A DNA stretch of 26,193 bases from Acidobacteriota bacterium (GCA_947465645.1 CANIBQ010000069.1:1-26193), one strand, 5' to 3'. Positions 1 to 10,475 are shown, counted from the first letter of the stretch. A program made the numbers and translations. The notes: a model not told the origin generated them from the letters alone.

Positions 1-1
1 G

Positions 2-127
2 ATCGCTGATTTGCAGGGATGTCCGCTGAGTACCGTGAAGACCCGGCTCTACCAGGGGTTGAGCGTATTGCGCCGGAACCTGGAGAAGAATCGACAGATG
101 GCGCCGCAACTGGTGAAACGCGTATGA
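2..127 (+). CDS. ECF-type RNA polymerase sigma factor, C-terminal fragment
   Basis: The start lies outside the window; the 41 visible codons end at the TGA at 125-127. The peptide begins IADLQGCPLSTVKTRLYQG, the typical region-4 helix-turn-helix of ECF sigma factors (a recognition helix with xxTVKTRLxxG followed by a basic LRRNLEK helix). This region contacts the -35 element of target promoters. The stop overlaps the ATG of the next gene (ATGA), and that gene is a zinc-finger anti-sigma factor, the standard sigma/anti-sigma arrangement. The ECF subgroup cannot be assigned from so short a piece. Confidence 0.85.
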   Translation: MADLQGCPLSTVKTRLYQGLSVLRRNLEKNRQMAPQLVKRV

Positions 128-930
128 CTGAGACTTTTCAGTGTGGAGATAACCCGGCGCTCGTCGGGTACATGTACGGAGAATGCGACCCCGCGGAGCG
201 CCGCGCGATTGGCCGGCACCTGGCGGTGTGTCCTGCCTGCGCGGCGGAGCTCGAGGCGCTTGGCGCGACGCGCATCCAGCTCGCCGCGTGGACGCCGCCG
301 GAAGCGCGGCTCGGATTCCGGATGGTGTCGGATGCTTCTCCCTTCGACTTCGCTCAGGGCAGGCCCTTCGATGGCGTCAGGCTTGCCCCGAGCGTAGTCG
401 AGGGGGCCCAGCGGTGGTGGGCGCAACCTGTTCCCGCATGGGCGCAGGCGGCTGCGGCCGCGGTGATCTTCGCGACGGGGCTCTCGCTCGGCGTGTGGCG
501 CGGCACGTCCTCGGACGGCACGGCATCGGTCGGCAACTCTCCCGTCACAGCGGCCCTTACCCCGGCAGGCGCCGCGGCGAACCTGGCGTCGGCCGGCGAC
601 CTCACCGCCCTCGAGCAGCGCCTCCGTTCCGAAATGGCGCTCCTGCGCCCCTCGGCGCCGTCGGCGGCCGGAACGTCCCGCACGGCATCGGTATCCGAGG
701 CCGACATCCTGGCGCGGGTTCGCGCGCTGATCGATGAGAGCGAGCAGCGGCAGCAGCGCGAACTGGCCCTGCGCACTGCACAGGTCGTCCGCGATTTCGA
801 TTCACAGCGGCGCGTCGACCTGCAGAACGTCCGGTCGATCGTCGGCCAGGTCGAAGGCTCGACCGGCGCCGAGATTGCGCGCCAGCAGCAGACGCTGCAG
901 TACCTGATGCGCGTGTCGGAACAGAAATAA
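124..930 (+). CDS. Zinc-finger (zf-HC2) membrane anti-sigma factor
   Basis: 268 aa from the ATG at 124, which overlaps the sigma-factor stop by 4 nt; longer in-frame starts would run into the sigma gene and are rejected. Residues 16-45 carry the anti-sigma zinc-binding pattern H32-xxx-C36-xx-C39. A hydrophobic segment at about 106-125 is the likely membrane anchor. The C-terminal part (about 155-268) is rich in Gln, Arg and Glu and looks like a periplasmic coiled coil. The family binds its sigma factor on the cytoplasmic side and releases it on a signal. Odd point: residues 73-94 (PFDFAQGRPFDG...) are encoded by an inverted-repeat element inserted in frame just before the membrane segment. 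The following exported protein is probably in the same operon. Confidence 0.85.
   Translation: MTETFQCGDNPALVGYMYGECDPAERRAIGRHLAVCPACAAELEALGATRIQLAAWTPPEARLGFRMVSDASPFDFAQGRPFDGVRLAPSVVEGAQRWWAQPVPAWAQAAAAAVIFATGLSLGVWRGTSSDGTASVGNSPVTAALTPAGAAANLASAGDLTALEQRLRSEMALLRPSAPSAAGTSRTASVSEADILARVRALIDESEQRQQRELALRTAQVVRDFDSQRRVDLQNVRSIVGQVEGSTGAEIARQQQTLQYLMRVSEQK
342..403. repeat. REP-like inverted repeat inserted in the anti-sigma CDS
   Basis: The left arm is 342-361 (CTTCGACTTCGCTCAGGGCA); the right arm is 384-403 and matches the reverse complement of the left arm at 17 of 20 positions, with a 22-nt loop. The element keeps the host reading frame and adds about 22 residues. The arm motif with CGACTTCGCTCAGGGC resembles a dispersed palindrome I recall from many environmental bacterial genomes, where it also yields peptides such as FDFAQG. 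No transposase is nearby, so it would be non-autonomous. Confidence 0.75.
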
Positions 931-946
931 GTTGTCAGTTGTCGGT
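931..946. repeat. Short heptamer repeat (CAACTGA family), two to three units
   Basis: Directly after the anti-sigma stop, GTTGTCAGTTGTCGGT is the reverse complement of about two units of the same 7-nt repeat (CAACTGA/CAACCGA) found in five copies at 23899-23933. Both copies sit immediately at a gene's stop codon. Confidence 0.55.
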
Positions 947-953
947 ACGTAGT

Positions 954-971
954 GTCCGCCTTCAGGCGGAC
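954..971. repeat. TTCA-loop palindrome
   Basis: A perfect 7-bp stem GTCCGCC/GGCGGAC with a TTCA loop lies in the 70-nt gap between the anti-sigma gene and the exported protein gene at 1001. There is no T-tract, so it is not a classic terminator. Two more palindromes with the same loop but different stems occur at 9784-9803 and 13043-13063. Confidence 0.65.
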
Positions 972-1000
972 CGTGATCTGAAGCAAGCGGGAGGACGGCA

Positions 1001-1846
1001 GTGAAGCGGTGGATGATCGGCGTCGCGCTCACCTTTGGCGCGGCCGGCGCCTCGGCAGCGCAACCGGTGCAGCAGAGTGCCGAGACCGAGCAGGCCAAGG
1101 CGCGCCAGCAGGTGTTCATGATGGAAGGCGTGCTCGAGCGCGCCGTGCAGATCGGCGTCGACACGCTCCGGCAGCGCGTGCGCACGGTCATGCCCGATGA
1201 CACCTTGCTGCTCAGCGGTGCGCCGGCGGTCCGCGGCTTCCGCCTCGAAGGCTACGGCGTCCTCTTCGACGTCGAAGTGCCGGCGCTGCGCCGCAGCATG
1301 GCGTGGTCGCTGCGGACGATGAACGAGAGCGCCGCGATGCTGGCCAGGGATCTCGCGCAGATGCGAAGAATCCTGCCGTCGATTCCAGATCCGGCGGCGC
1401 GCGCCGAGTTCGAGCGCAGCCTCCGCCGCGTGCAGCAGCAGATCGGCCCGATGGGTCCCGTGGCCCCCGACATGGCGGCCGCACAGGCCGCGCCCGGCAG
1501 CAGCGTGACCGCGCAGTCGGTCTCTGCGACCGCGGTGACGCCGGCGCCCCTCCCTGTGCCGGACGCGGCGCTGCTGCAGGATCCCAGTCAGGCATACACC
1601 CAGGAAGTGAAGGCAGCGCTGATCGACGCCATGGTCGAGAACAGCGGTCCGCTCGGCATCGCCCCTGACGAATGGCTGACCATCGCCGCGCGCGATAACG
1701 TGCGAATCGACCGTTTCACGCCGGGCGATCCGTCCGAGGTGACCACGATCGTCCTGCGGATCAAGGGCAGCGATCTCGCCGCCTATCGCGCCGGACAGAT
1801 GACGCTCGACGAGGTTCGCACGCGCGTTGACGTCCGGGAATTCTAA
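1001..1846 (+). CDS. Exported protein of unknown function downstream of anti-sigma factor
   Basis: 281 aa with a GTG start; a GGGAGG Shine-Dalgarno at about 990-995 supports this start. Residues 1-19 form a signal peptide (MKRW, hydrophobic core, ASA cleavage site). The rest has no transmembrane segment. It shows an Ala/Gln/Arg-rich helical region at about 25-60 and 100-150, a Pro/Ala/Thr-rich linker at about 155-190, and a C-terminal part with many Asp and Arg residues ending in DVREF. I do not recognise a domain. Its position behind a sigma/anti-sigma pair suggests it is part of the envelope response controlled by that pair, but this is inference. Confidence 0.75.
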   Translation: MKRWMIGVALTFGAAGASAAQPVQQSAETEQAKARQQVFMMEGVLERAVQIGVDTLRQRVRTVMPDDTLLLSGAPAVRGFRLEGYGVLFDVEVPALRRSMAWSLRTMNESAAMLARDLAQMRRILPSIPDPAARAEFERSLRRVQQQIGPMGPVAPDMAAAQAAPGSSVTAQSVSATAVTPAPLPVPDAALLQDPSQAYTQEVKAALIDAMVENSGPLGIAPDEWLTIAARDNVRIDRFTPGDPSEVTTIVLRIKGSDLAAYRAGQMTLDEVRTRVDVREF

Positions 1847-1891
1847 TCGGAGGAACCTTCCTGCACGCTCCGGTGTCTTACCCACGTGGCG

Positions 1892-1897
1892 TACAAT
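1892..1897 (+). promoter_or_regulatory. Putative -10 element TACAAT of a leaderless promoter
   Basis: TACAAT is followed by exactly 6 nt and then the ATG at 1904. Transcription normally starts 6-8 nt after the -10 hexamer, so the mRNA would begin at the start codon. No Shine-Dalgarno is present and no clear -35 is visible. The same layout occurs at 2405, 4716, 16001 and 25348 (minus strand). Confidence 0.5.
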
Positions 1898-1903
1898 TCA
1901 CGG

Positions 1904-2383
1904 ATGGGTAGACGGCTGGCTCTTTCGCTCGTCGCGGTGCTGTTGGGCGCGGGCTGCGGGTCGCGCGACGTCCAGAAGGATCTCAGGATCGTCGACGTGC
2001 ATTCCGGGTGGTATGACGCGGGCATCCAGGAAGACGGCAAGAACAAGCTGGTGTCGAGCATTTCCATCCGCCTGGAGAACGTCTCGCAGGACCCGATCTC
2101 CGGCGTCCAGTTGAACGCCATCTTTCACCGCGCGGGCGAAACCGAGGTCTGGGGCGAGCACTTCGTGCGCGCCGTCGGCTCGGAGGAACTGGCCGGCGGT
2201 GCGACGACCAATCCCCTCGTGCTTCGCTCGAACCTGGGCTACACGGGCACGCAGTCGCGGCTTCAGATGCTGAACAACCGCGAGTTCGTCGACGCCACCG
2301 TCGAGATCTTCGGCAAGCACGGCTCCAAGTCGTGGGCGAGCATGGGATCCTACAAAATCGATCGTCAGCTCCTCACCGAATAA
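1904..2383 (+). CDS. Small lipoprotein (DUF-like, Ig-like fold suspected)
   Basis: 159 aa. The ATG at 1904 is preferred over the upstream GTG at 1886 because the latter would place the TACAAT -10 element inside the gene. Residues 1-17 (MGRRLALSL...LLGAGC) are a type-II signal peptide with the lipobox L-G-A-G-C; the lipidated Cys is followed by Gly, which would favour the outer membrane by the E. coli +2 rule. The mature part (about 143 aa) contains alternating hydrophobic strands (SISIRLENVS, VQLNAIFHR, ATVEIFGKHG) that suggest a beta-sandwich. I do not know a function. A hairpin repeat follows the stop directly, then the permease gene with its own promoter. Confidence 0.75.
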   Translation: MGRRLALSLVAVLLGAGCGSRDVQKDLRIVDVHSGWYDAGIQEDGKNKLVSSISIRLENVSQDPISGVQLNAIFHRAGETEVWGEHFVRAVGSEELAGGATTNPLVLRSNLGYTGTQSRLQMLNNREFVDATVEIFGKHGSKSWASMGSYKIDRQLLTE

Positions 2384-2406
2384 CCACGAAGGCACGAAGC
2401 GTGGTT
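2382..2406. repeat. Hairpin made from 8-nt periodic CACGAAGG units
   Basis: Perfect 7-bp arms AACCACG (2382-2388) and CGTGGTT (2400-2406) flank an 11-nt loop. Within it CACGAAGG is repeated almost twice with an 8-nt period. It spans the lipoprotein stop codon (TAA 2381-2383), and its right arm touches the -10 element of the permease promoter. It could act as a weak terminator or operator, but there is no T-tract. Confidence 0.55.
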
Positions 2407-2410
2407 TAAT
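2405..2410 (+). promoter_or_regulatory. Putative -10 element TTTAAT of a leaderless promoter
   Basis: TTTAAT is followed by 6 nt (CCCGCC) and the GTG start at 2417. No Shine-Dalgarno precedes that GTG. Same geometry as the elements at 1892 and 16001. Confidence 0.5.
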
Positions 2411-2416
2411 CCCGCC

Positions 2417-3796
2417 GTGCCGACCACCACCAGCGCCCCCCAGAACGTCCTCGAACGCCGCCTGGGACCGCTCGATGCGGCCGCGATCATCGTCTCCAAC
2501 GTGATCGGCGGCGGCATCCTGTTCACGCCGCCGCAGATCGCCGCGTCGGTGCCGAGCGCGATCCTGTTCCTGTCCACGTGGGTCGCCGGCGGACTGCTCG
2601 CGTTTGCCGGCGCCATGGCCTACGCGGAGCTGGCGGCGCTGCGGCCGCGCGCGGGCGGCGAGTACGTGTATCTTCGCGCCGCCTTCGGACCGCTGGCGGC
2701 ATTCCTCACCGGGTGGACGTCGTTTGTCGCGGGGTTCACCGGCGCCATCGCGACCAGCGCCGTGGTGCTGGCGTTTTACCTCGGCCGCTTCATTCCCGCC
2801 GCCGGCAACAGCACGCCATTTTTCTCGCTGCCAATTATTCCTGGCGCCATCACCCTCAGCGCGTCGCCCCAGAGCATCATCGCCATCACCGCGATCTTCG
2901 GCATGGCGTGGATCCATCTGCGAGGCGTCGGTCCGGGCCGCCTGGTCGGCAACGTCCTCGCCGTGTTGAAGGTCTCGGCCCTGGTGCTGTTTGTGGCGCT
3001 CGGGTTTTCCTTCGGCGTGGGTGACGTGGCGAACATCACCGGCACCGCGGGACCGGTGACCGCGACCAACTGGCTGCTGGCGCTCATCCCGGTGATGTTT
3101 ACCTACTCAGGCTGGAACGCCGCGTCCTACGTGGCCGAAGAGATCCGCGAGCCCGGCCGCAATGTACCGAAAGCGCTCGCGCTCGGCACGGGGGCGGTCA
3201 TCGCGCTCTATCTGCTGCTCAACGTGCTCTACCTGTACGTCGTACCGGTCGGGGAGCTGGCGACGATCAAGGGCAGCATGCTCGACTTCATCGCCGATCG
3301 GCTGCTCGGCTCGGTGGCCGGCAACATCATGGCGGTGGTGTCGATCATCAGCCTCCTCGCCAGCATCAGCGCGATGACCTTCGCCGGCCCGCGCGTCTAC
3401 TTCGCGATGGCCCGCGACGGTGTGTTCTTCAAACGCGCCGCGGTCGTGCACCCGCGGTACCGCACGCCGGCGGCATCGATCCTCGCGCAGGCGGCGTGGA
3501 GCTCGCTGCTCGTGCTGTCGGCGACGGCCGACACCTTGGTCAACTACACCGGCTTCGCGATCATCCTGTTTTCAGGAGTAGCGGTGGTGGCGCTGTTCGT
3601 ACTCCGGGCGAAGGAGCCCGGTGCCGATCGCCCGTTCTCCGCGTGGGGATACCCGGTGGCCCCCGGGATCTATGCGGTCGTCAGCTTCGCGATTCTTGCC
3701 AACAGCCTGTACAGCGGACCCGCCGCGATCGGCGCCGGAGCGCTCATCATCGCGGCAGGCATTCCTGTCTATTTCTTCTTCGCGAAACGAAACTAA
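2417..3796 (+). CDS. APC-superfamily amino acid permease
   Basis: 459 aa with a GTG start fixed by the -10 hexamer 6 nt upstream. About 12 hydrophobic helices cover the whole length. Family marks are the glycine-rich unwound stretch of TM1 (NVIGGGILFTPP, about residues 27-38), the loop ELAALRPRAGGEYVYL followed by FGPLAAFLTGW, and the conserved SGWNAASYVAEEIREPGRNVPKA after TM6. The family takes up amino acids or exchanges them across the inner membrane; the substrate cannot be read from the sequence. The stop codon overlaps that of the convergent PEGA gene (shared bases 3793-3796), leaving no room for an intergenic terminator. Confidence 0.88.
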   Translation: MPTTTSAPQNVLERRLGPLDAAAIIVSNVIGGGILFTPPQIAASVPSAILFLSTWVAGGLLAFAGAMAYAELAALRPRAGGEYVYLRAAFGPLAAFLTGWTSFVAGFTGAIATSAVVLAFYLGRFIPAAGNSTPFFSLPIIPGAITLSASPQSIIAITAIFGMAWIHLRGVGPGRLVGNVLAVLKVSALVLFVALGFSFGVGDVANITGTAGPVTATNWLLALIPVMFTYSGWNAASYVAEEIREPGRNVPKALALGTGAVIALYLLLNVLYLYVVPVGELATIKGSMLDFIADRLLGSVAGNIMAVVSIISLLASISAMTFAGPRVYFAMARDGVFFKRAAVVHPRYRTPAASILAQAAWSSLLVLSATADTLVNYTGFAIILFSGVAVVALFVLRAKEPGADRPFSAWGYPVAPGIYAVVSFAILANSLYSGPAAIGAGALIIAAGIPVYFFFAKRN

Positions 3797-4605
3797 GGGA
3801 TGCGCCGAAGCTCGCCGCGATAGTTGATCTTCTGCCCCGGCGTCATCCGGATATCGAATTCCAGCGTCTCGTATCCGGGCGCGACGATCTCGATGTGGTA
3901 CGGCCCTGATTCGAGCCTCAGCGACTGGGCGATCCCGTCGTAGTCGTCCACCTCGCCGGCGAAATACCCGTCAACGAATACCTGCGCGTGGCGAGGTGAG
4001 ACGCGCAGCCGCAGGTAGCCGGTGTCGAAGTCGCTGTAGGCGCGTCCCGGAGAGTAGCCGGGATAGCCGTACCCTCCAGCCCCGTAGCTGTACGCCGAGT
4101 ACGCGCCCGGATACCAGGCGTACGGGTCGTAGTAGAAGTAGCCGAGCCCGAACGCGCCGTAGCCATACGGATACGCCCGCCGAGGGTAGTAGTAGTAATT
4201 GTTGTACACCGGCGGCCCGGAGTAGATGCGGCCGCCTCTGTTCTGGCCGCCGTTGCGATCGTCTCCACGGCGCGCGACCGGCGGGGCCGGCGCGCGACGG
4301 CCTTGCTCACGCGGCACCGCGGTACCGACCGGCGGGTTGTCGCCGCGAGGGCGGCTGCCGCGCGGTACGGCGCGCTCCTGGGCGTCGGCGCTCGCGGCCG
4401 GCGCCTCGGCGGGCTGCGAGCGGACGGCCTCGCGCGGCGCGGGCGCGGGACGCGGGGCTTCCGAGCGCGGAATCGCTCTCCGCACCTCGGGTGCCGCAAC
4501 GGCTTCCGGCTGCTGAGTCTGCTGGGTGTCTGGTTCGCCCTGCGCATACGCCATGGGCGCGAAGGCGAGCGCGGAGGCGGCGACGATCACGAAAGTCCGG
4601 AGCAT
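3793..4605 (-). CDS. Exported PEGA-domain protein with Tyr/Gly-rich central region
   Basis: 270 aa. The ATG at 4605 is chosen because AAGGAG lies 7 nt upstream and the signal peptide (residues 1-21, cleavage near AYA|Q) starts there; the ATG at 4671 would read through the promoter. Order: signal peptide; a low-complexity Pro/Ala/Arg/Glu region (22-125); a Tyr/Gly/Pro-rich tract (about 128-190, with runs such as YNNYYYYP and GYGYPGYSPG); then a PEGA domain (about 197-258: LRLRVSPRHAQVFVDGYFAG and GPYHIEIVAPGYE). PEGA domains are small beta-folds in surface or envelope proteins. The Tyr/Gly tract suggests an adhesive or self-associating extracytoplasmic region (inference). A sigma-54 promoter match sits upstream at 4636-4651. 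Confidence 0.82.
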   Translation of the reverse strand: MLRTFVIVAASALAFAPMAYAQGEPDTQQTQQPEAVAAPEVRRAIPRSEAPRPAPAPREAVRSQPAEAPAASADAQERAVPRGSRPRGDNPPVGTAVPREQGRRAPAPPVARRGDDRNGGQNRGGRIYSGPPVYNNYYYYPRRAYPYGYGAFGLGYFYYDPYAWYPGAYSAYSYGAGGYGYPGYSPGRAYSDFDTGYLRLRVSPRHAQVFVDGYFAGEVDDYDGIAQSLRLESGPYHIEIVAPGYETLEFDIRMTPGQKINYRGELRRIP

Positions 4606-4635
4606 GGCGGGTCTCCTTGTAGCTATAGTGACCTC

Positions 4636-4651
4636 AGCAACAGTGCTGCCA
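4636..4651 (-). promoter_or_regulatory. Sigma-54 (-24/-12) promoter upstream of the PEGA gene
   Basis: Read on the minus strand the 16-mer is TGGCAGCACTGTTGCT. It fits the sigma-54 consensus TGGCAC-N5-TTGCW with one base off, with the invariant GG and GC exactly 10 nt apart. The predicted transcript start (about 12 nt after the GC, near 4625) would leave a leader of about 20 nt that contains the AAGGAG Shine-Dalgarno at 4613-4618, correctly placed for the ATG at 4605. A sigma-54 activator is encoded 2.2 kb away at 6838-8469. Confidence 0.65.
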
Positions 4652-4715
4652 CTTGATATCCCTCGAAACACTGAATAAATCCGTCTCGTTCATCGGCCGT
4701 GCTCACTTTTTGAGG

Positions 4716-4721
4716 CATACT
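4716..4721 (+). promoter_or_regulatory. Putative -10 element CATACT of the hslVU promoter
   Basis: CATACT is followed by 7 nt and the hslV ATG at 4729. No Shine-Dalgarno of normal spacing is present (GGG abuts the ATG). The region is divergent with the sigma-54 promoter of the PEGA gene, and the whole 123-nt spacer is more AT-rich than the flanking genes. Confidence 0.45.
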
Positions 4722-4728
4722 GGCCGGG

Positions 4729-5253
4729 ATGCACGCGACCACGATCCTTGCGGTGCGGCACCAGGATCGGACGGTGCTCGCAGGCGACGGCCAGGTGACC
4801 TTGGGCAACACCGTCCTCAAGCACAACGCCCGCAAGATCCGCCGCCTCTATAACGAGTCTATCCTCGCCGGCTTCGCCGGCTCGGCCGCCGATTCCTTCG
4901 CGCTGTTCCAGCGGTTCGAATCAAAGCTCGAGCAGTATCGCGGAAACCTCGAGCGCGCGGCCGTCGAGCTCGCCCGCGACTGGCGTACCGATCGTATCCT
5001 TCGCCGCCTCGAAGCCATGCTCATCGTCGCCGACAAGAAGCACACGTTTCTGCTCTCCGGCACCGGCGATCTCATCGAGCCAGATGACGGGATCGTGGCG
5101 GTGGGATCGGGCGGCCCATTTGCGATGTCCGCGGCGCGGGCGCTCGCGCGTCACAGCCAGCTCGATGCCCGGCAGATCGCCGAAGAGGCGATGAAGATCG
5201 CCGCCGACATCTGCATTTATACGAACCCCAATCTGACAATCGAAGAACTCTAG
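4729..5253 (+). CDS. hslV: ATP-dependent protease peptidase subunit HslV (ClpQ)
   Basis: 174 aa, the usual length. HslV forms a double-hexamer threonine protease that degrades proteins unfolded by HslU in the cytoplasm. The N-terminus [10 protein letters not shown] matches the family: a three-residue leader (MHA) is removed to expose the catalytic Thr4. Other conserved blocks are [53 protein letters not shown] and the C-terminal DICIYTN-xx-TIEEL. The next gene, hslU, follows after 2 nt, so the two are co-transcribed. The start is preceded by a -10-like CATACT and lacks a clear ribosome binding site. Confidence 0.97.
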   Translation: MHATTILAVRHQDRTVLAGDGQVTLGNTVLKHNARKIRRLYNESILAGFAGSAADSFALFQRFESKLEQYRGNLERAAVELARDWRTDRILRRLEAMLIVADKKHTFLLSGTGDLIEPDDGIVAVGSGGPFAMSAARALARHSQLDARQIAEEAMKIAADICIYTNPNLTIEEL

Positions 5254-5255
5254 GG

Positions 5256-6650
<1,395 letters not shown>

Positions 6651-6735
6651 CGTCTTTCACTTCCACGCCCTCCCCGCCCTTCCCGCCGTAGTCGATTGTG
6701 ATGTTTTCGCTCGACAATCAACCAGGTGGCGCATT

Positions 6736-6816
6736 CTGGCGACATGCCAGTCAGACAAAATTGTTAGAGCCAGATGGCGTTACTACAAGAAAGTACATAT
6801 GCCTCTGGCTTACAAT
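6736..6816 (+). promoter_or_regulatory. AT-rich upstream region of the sigma-54 activator gene
   Basis: This part of the 187-nt gap after hslU holds a perfect 5-bp palindrome CTGGC-GACAT-GCCAG (6736-6750), a possible operator. It also holds a sigma-70-like pair TTGTTA (6761-6766) and TACAAG (6784-6789) with 17-bp spacing, and a second -10-like TACAAT (6811-6816) that would start transcription about 15 nt before the ATG at 6838, leaving room for the AGGAG at 6824-6828. Which promoter is used cannot be decided by eye. Confidence 0.35.
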
Positions 6817-6837
6817 CGCTCGCAGGAGCACCCTGAA

Positions 6838-8465
<1,628 letters not shown>

Positions 8466-8469
<4 letters not shown>

Positions 8470-9779
8470 TTCGGAACGTTCGGCCGACAACCGCGCTCTG
8501 TCTCGCGGTGCTCGCCGGCAGCGTGGCGATCGGATGTGGGAAGAAGGGGAATCCAATCGCGCCATTCGTGCGCATTCCCGCTCCCATCGACGCAATCGCG
8601 GCCTCGCGGCTCGGCAACGACGTCTACGTCACGCTCACGGTGCCCGCCAAGGACATCGATAACGCGATTCCCGCGCACATCTCCCGCATCGAGATCTACG
8701 GCTACACCGGCCGCACGCCGCCCTTGCGCGCCCGCTGGGCCGAGCTCGGCGAGCTGATCGCCCGCATTCCGGTGGCCCCGCCACCCCTGCTGGATGGCAC
8801 CCAGCCGCCGACCAACGGCGCCCCGCTGCAAGGCACGTCGATCACCGTCCTCGACACCCTCACACCCGACGAGCTCGTGCAGGGCAGGGAAGATCCCATC
8901 GATCCCCGCCGGCAGCTCGCGCCCATACCCATCGCGGGCGTCATCCCTCCGCCGAGGCCGCTGCAGCGTTTCTACCTGGCGATCCCCTTCAGCGATCGCG
9001 GCCGCAACGGACCGCCCGGCGCCGAGGCCGGGTTCGTCCTCACACCGCTGCCGGAACCGCCGACGAGGCTTCGCGCCGGATACGCGCCGACCGCCAGCGC
9101 CGTCGGCTGGGAACCGTCGGGCGGGTTGATCGGCTTCATCGTCAACGACTCGCTTCAGGCGGAACCGCCGCCCTTCGACGTCGCCGAGCTGCTGCCGTCG
9201 CCTATACCGGTGCTGCCCGCGCCCGTGCTGCCTCCAGGGCCGACGCGGTACAACGTCTATCGCGAGCTCGCCCAGGATCCGCTGACCCTTCCTCTGCCGG
9301 CGACGACCGGCACGTCGGCGCTTCCGGCGCCGCTCAACGCGTCGCCGCTGGCCGAGCTGTCGCTGCTCGACCAGGTCGAATTCGAGCGCGAGCGGTGCTA
9401 CACGGTGCGATCGCTCCGCGGGGCCGCGCCGAACATCGTCGTCAGCGAGGCGTCGGCGCCGGCATGCATACGCCCCGTCGACACCTTTCCGCCGGCGCAA
9501 CCGGCCCAGCCCGCGGCGGTAGCGACCGAAGGCGCGATCAGCTTGATCTGGGATGGGAACACCGAGACCGATCTCGGCGGCTACCTGGTCTTGCGCCGCG
9601 AAGTCGGGAGTGACACACTGCTGCAGCTCACCCCGGCGCCGATTCTCGAAGCGCGCTTCCGCGACGCCACCGCGACGGCCGGCACGCGCTATCGGTACTC
9701 GGTGATGGCGGTGGACAACCGGTTGCCGCTGCCCAACATGAGCGGCGAATCGATGCCGGTGGAAGAAACCGCACGGTAG
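8466..9779 (+). CDS. LptM-like N-terminus lipoprotein with C-terminal fibronectin type III-like domain
   Basis: 437 aa. The start ATG at 8466 overlaps the activator stop (ATGA), so translation is probably coupled. Residues 1-24 are a lipoprotein signal ending in A-I-G-C24; the following [11 protein letters not shown] resembles the LptM/YifL lipoprotein motif (CGxKGPL). The middle is rich in Pro and beta strands. Residues about 337-437 look like a fibronectin type III-like domain ([32 protein letters not shown]), and an earlier partial repeat of that pattern is visible at about 190-300 ([18 protein letters not shown]). Function unknown; LptM-like tails in the known family assist the LPS translocon LptD, but the long C-terminal part here differs. 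Confidence 0.8.
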
Positions 9780-9783
9780 GTAG

Positions 9784-9803
9784 CGGAGGCCTTCAGGCCT
9801 CCG
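9784..9803. repeat. TTCA-loop palindrome
   Basis: A perfect 8-bp stem CGGAGGCC/GGCCTCCG with a TTCA loop, in the 35-nt gap before the transaldolase ATG. Its right arm is directly followed by the GGTGGAG region likely to serve as ribosome binding site, so the hairpin could affect translation of the transaldolase. Confidence 0.7.
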
Positions 9804-9814
9804 GTGGAGAACGC

Positions 9815-10468
9815 ATGAAGCTCTTCGTCGACACCGGCAACGTCAAGGAGATCGAAGGTCTCGCCGCGCTCGGCATCATTGACGGGGTGACGACCAATCC
9901 CTCGCTGATGGCCAAGGAAAAGGGCGATTACCGTCAGATCCTCAAGCAGATCTGCGACATCGTGCAAGGACCGGTCAGCGGCGAAGTCGTGGCCACCGAC
10001 GCGGCCGGGATGATTCGCGAGGGGCGCGACCTCGCCTCGATCGACGAGCACATCGTCGTCAAGGTGCCGTTTACCAGGGACGGCGTCAAGGCGTGCAAGA
10101 CGCTGGCGGGCGAGGGCCTGCGCGTCAACGTCACGCTGATCTTCTCCGCCACGCAGGCGTGGCTCGCCGCGAAGGTCGGCGCGTCCTATGTCAGCCCGTT
10201 CGTCGGCCGGCTCGACGACATCGGGACGACCGGGATGAACCTGATCCGCGAGATCGTCGACATCTTCGACAACTACGAGTTCGGCACCGAAGTGCTCGTG
10301 GCCAGCGTCCGGCATCCGATTCACGTGATCGAATCGGCGCGGATGGGCGCAGACGTAGTCACGTGCCCGCCGGCGGTCATCGAGCAGTGCTTCAAGCATC
10401 CGCTCACCGACATCGGGCTGGAGAAATTCCTGAAAGACTGGGAGAAGGCGCAAGCGACCAAGGTATAG
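9815..10468 (+). CDS. tal: Small (TalC/FSA-type) transaldolase
   Basis: 217 aa, the normal size for the short transaldolase/fructose-6-phosphate aldolase family. These enzymes act in the cytoplasm in the non-oxidative pentose phosphate pathway, moving a dihydroxyacetone unit through a Schiff base. Conserved parts: [18 protein letters not shown] (24-31), the catalytic Lys83 in VVKVPFT, and [11 protein letters not shown]. At the position where fructose-6-phosphate aldolase has the catalytic Tyr, this protein has Phe110 (VTLIFSATQ), which in the family points to transaldolase rather than aldolase activity. It has a ribosome binding site GGAG about 8 nt before the ATG. The carboxylase gene starts 7 nt after the stop. 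Confidence 0.92.
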   Translation: MKLFVDTGNVKEIEGLAALGIIDGVTTNPSLMAKEKGDYRQILKQICDIVQGPVSGEVVATDAAGMIREGRDLASIDEHIVVKVPFTRDGVKACKTLAGEGLRVNVTLIFSATQAWLAAKVGASYVSPFVGRLDDIGTTGMNLIREIVDIFDNYEFGTEVLVASVRHPIHVIESARMGADVVTCPPAVIEQCFKHPLTDIGLEKFLKDWEKAQATKV

Positions 10469-10475
10469 CGCCTGA

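Noticed and set aside
1853..1864. AGGAA-CC-TTCCT as terminator after the exported protein gene
   Set aside because: Stem too short, loop of two bases, no T-tract.
6694..6719. GATTGT-N14-ACAATC inverted repeat after hslU as terminator
   Set aside because: Weak 6-bp AT-rich stem with a long loop and no T-tract.
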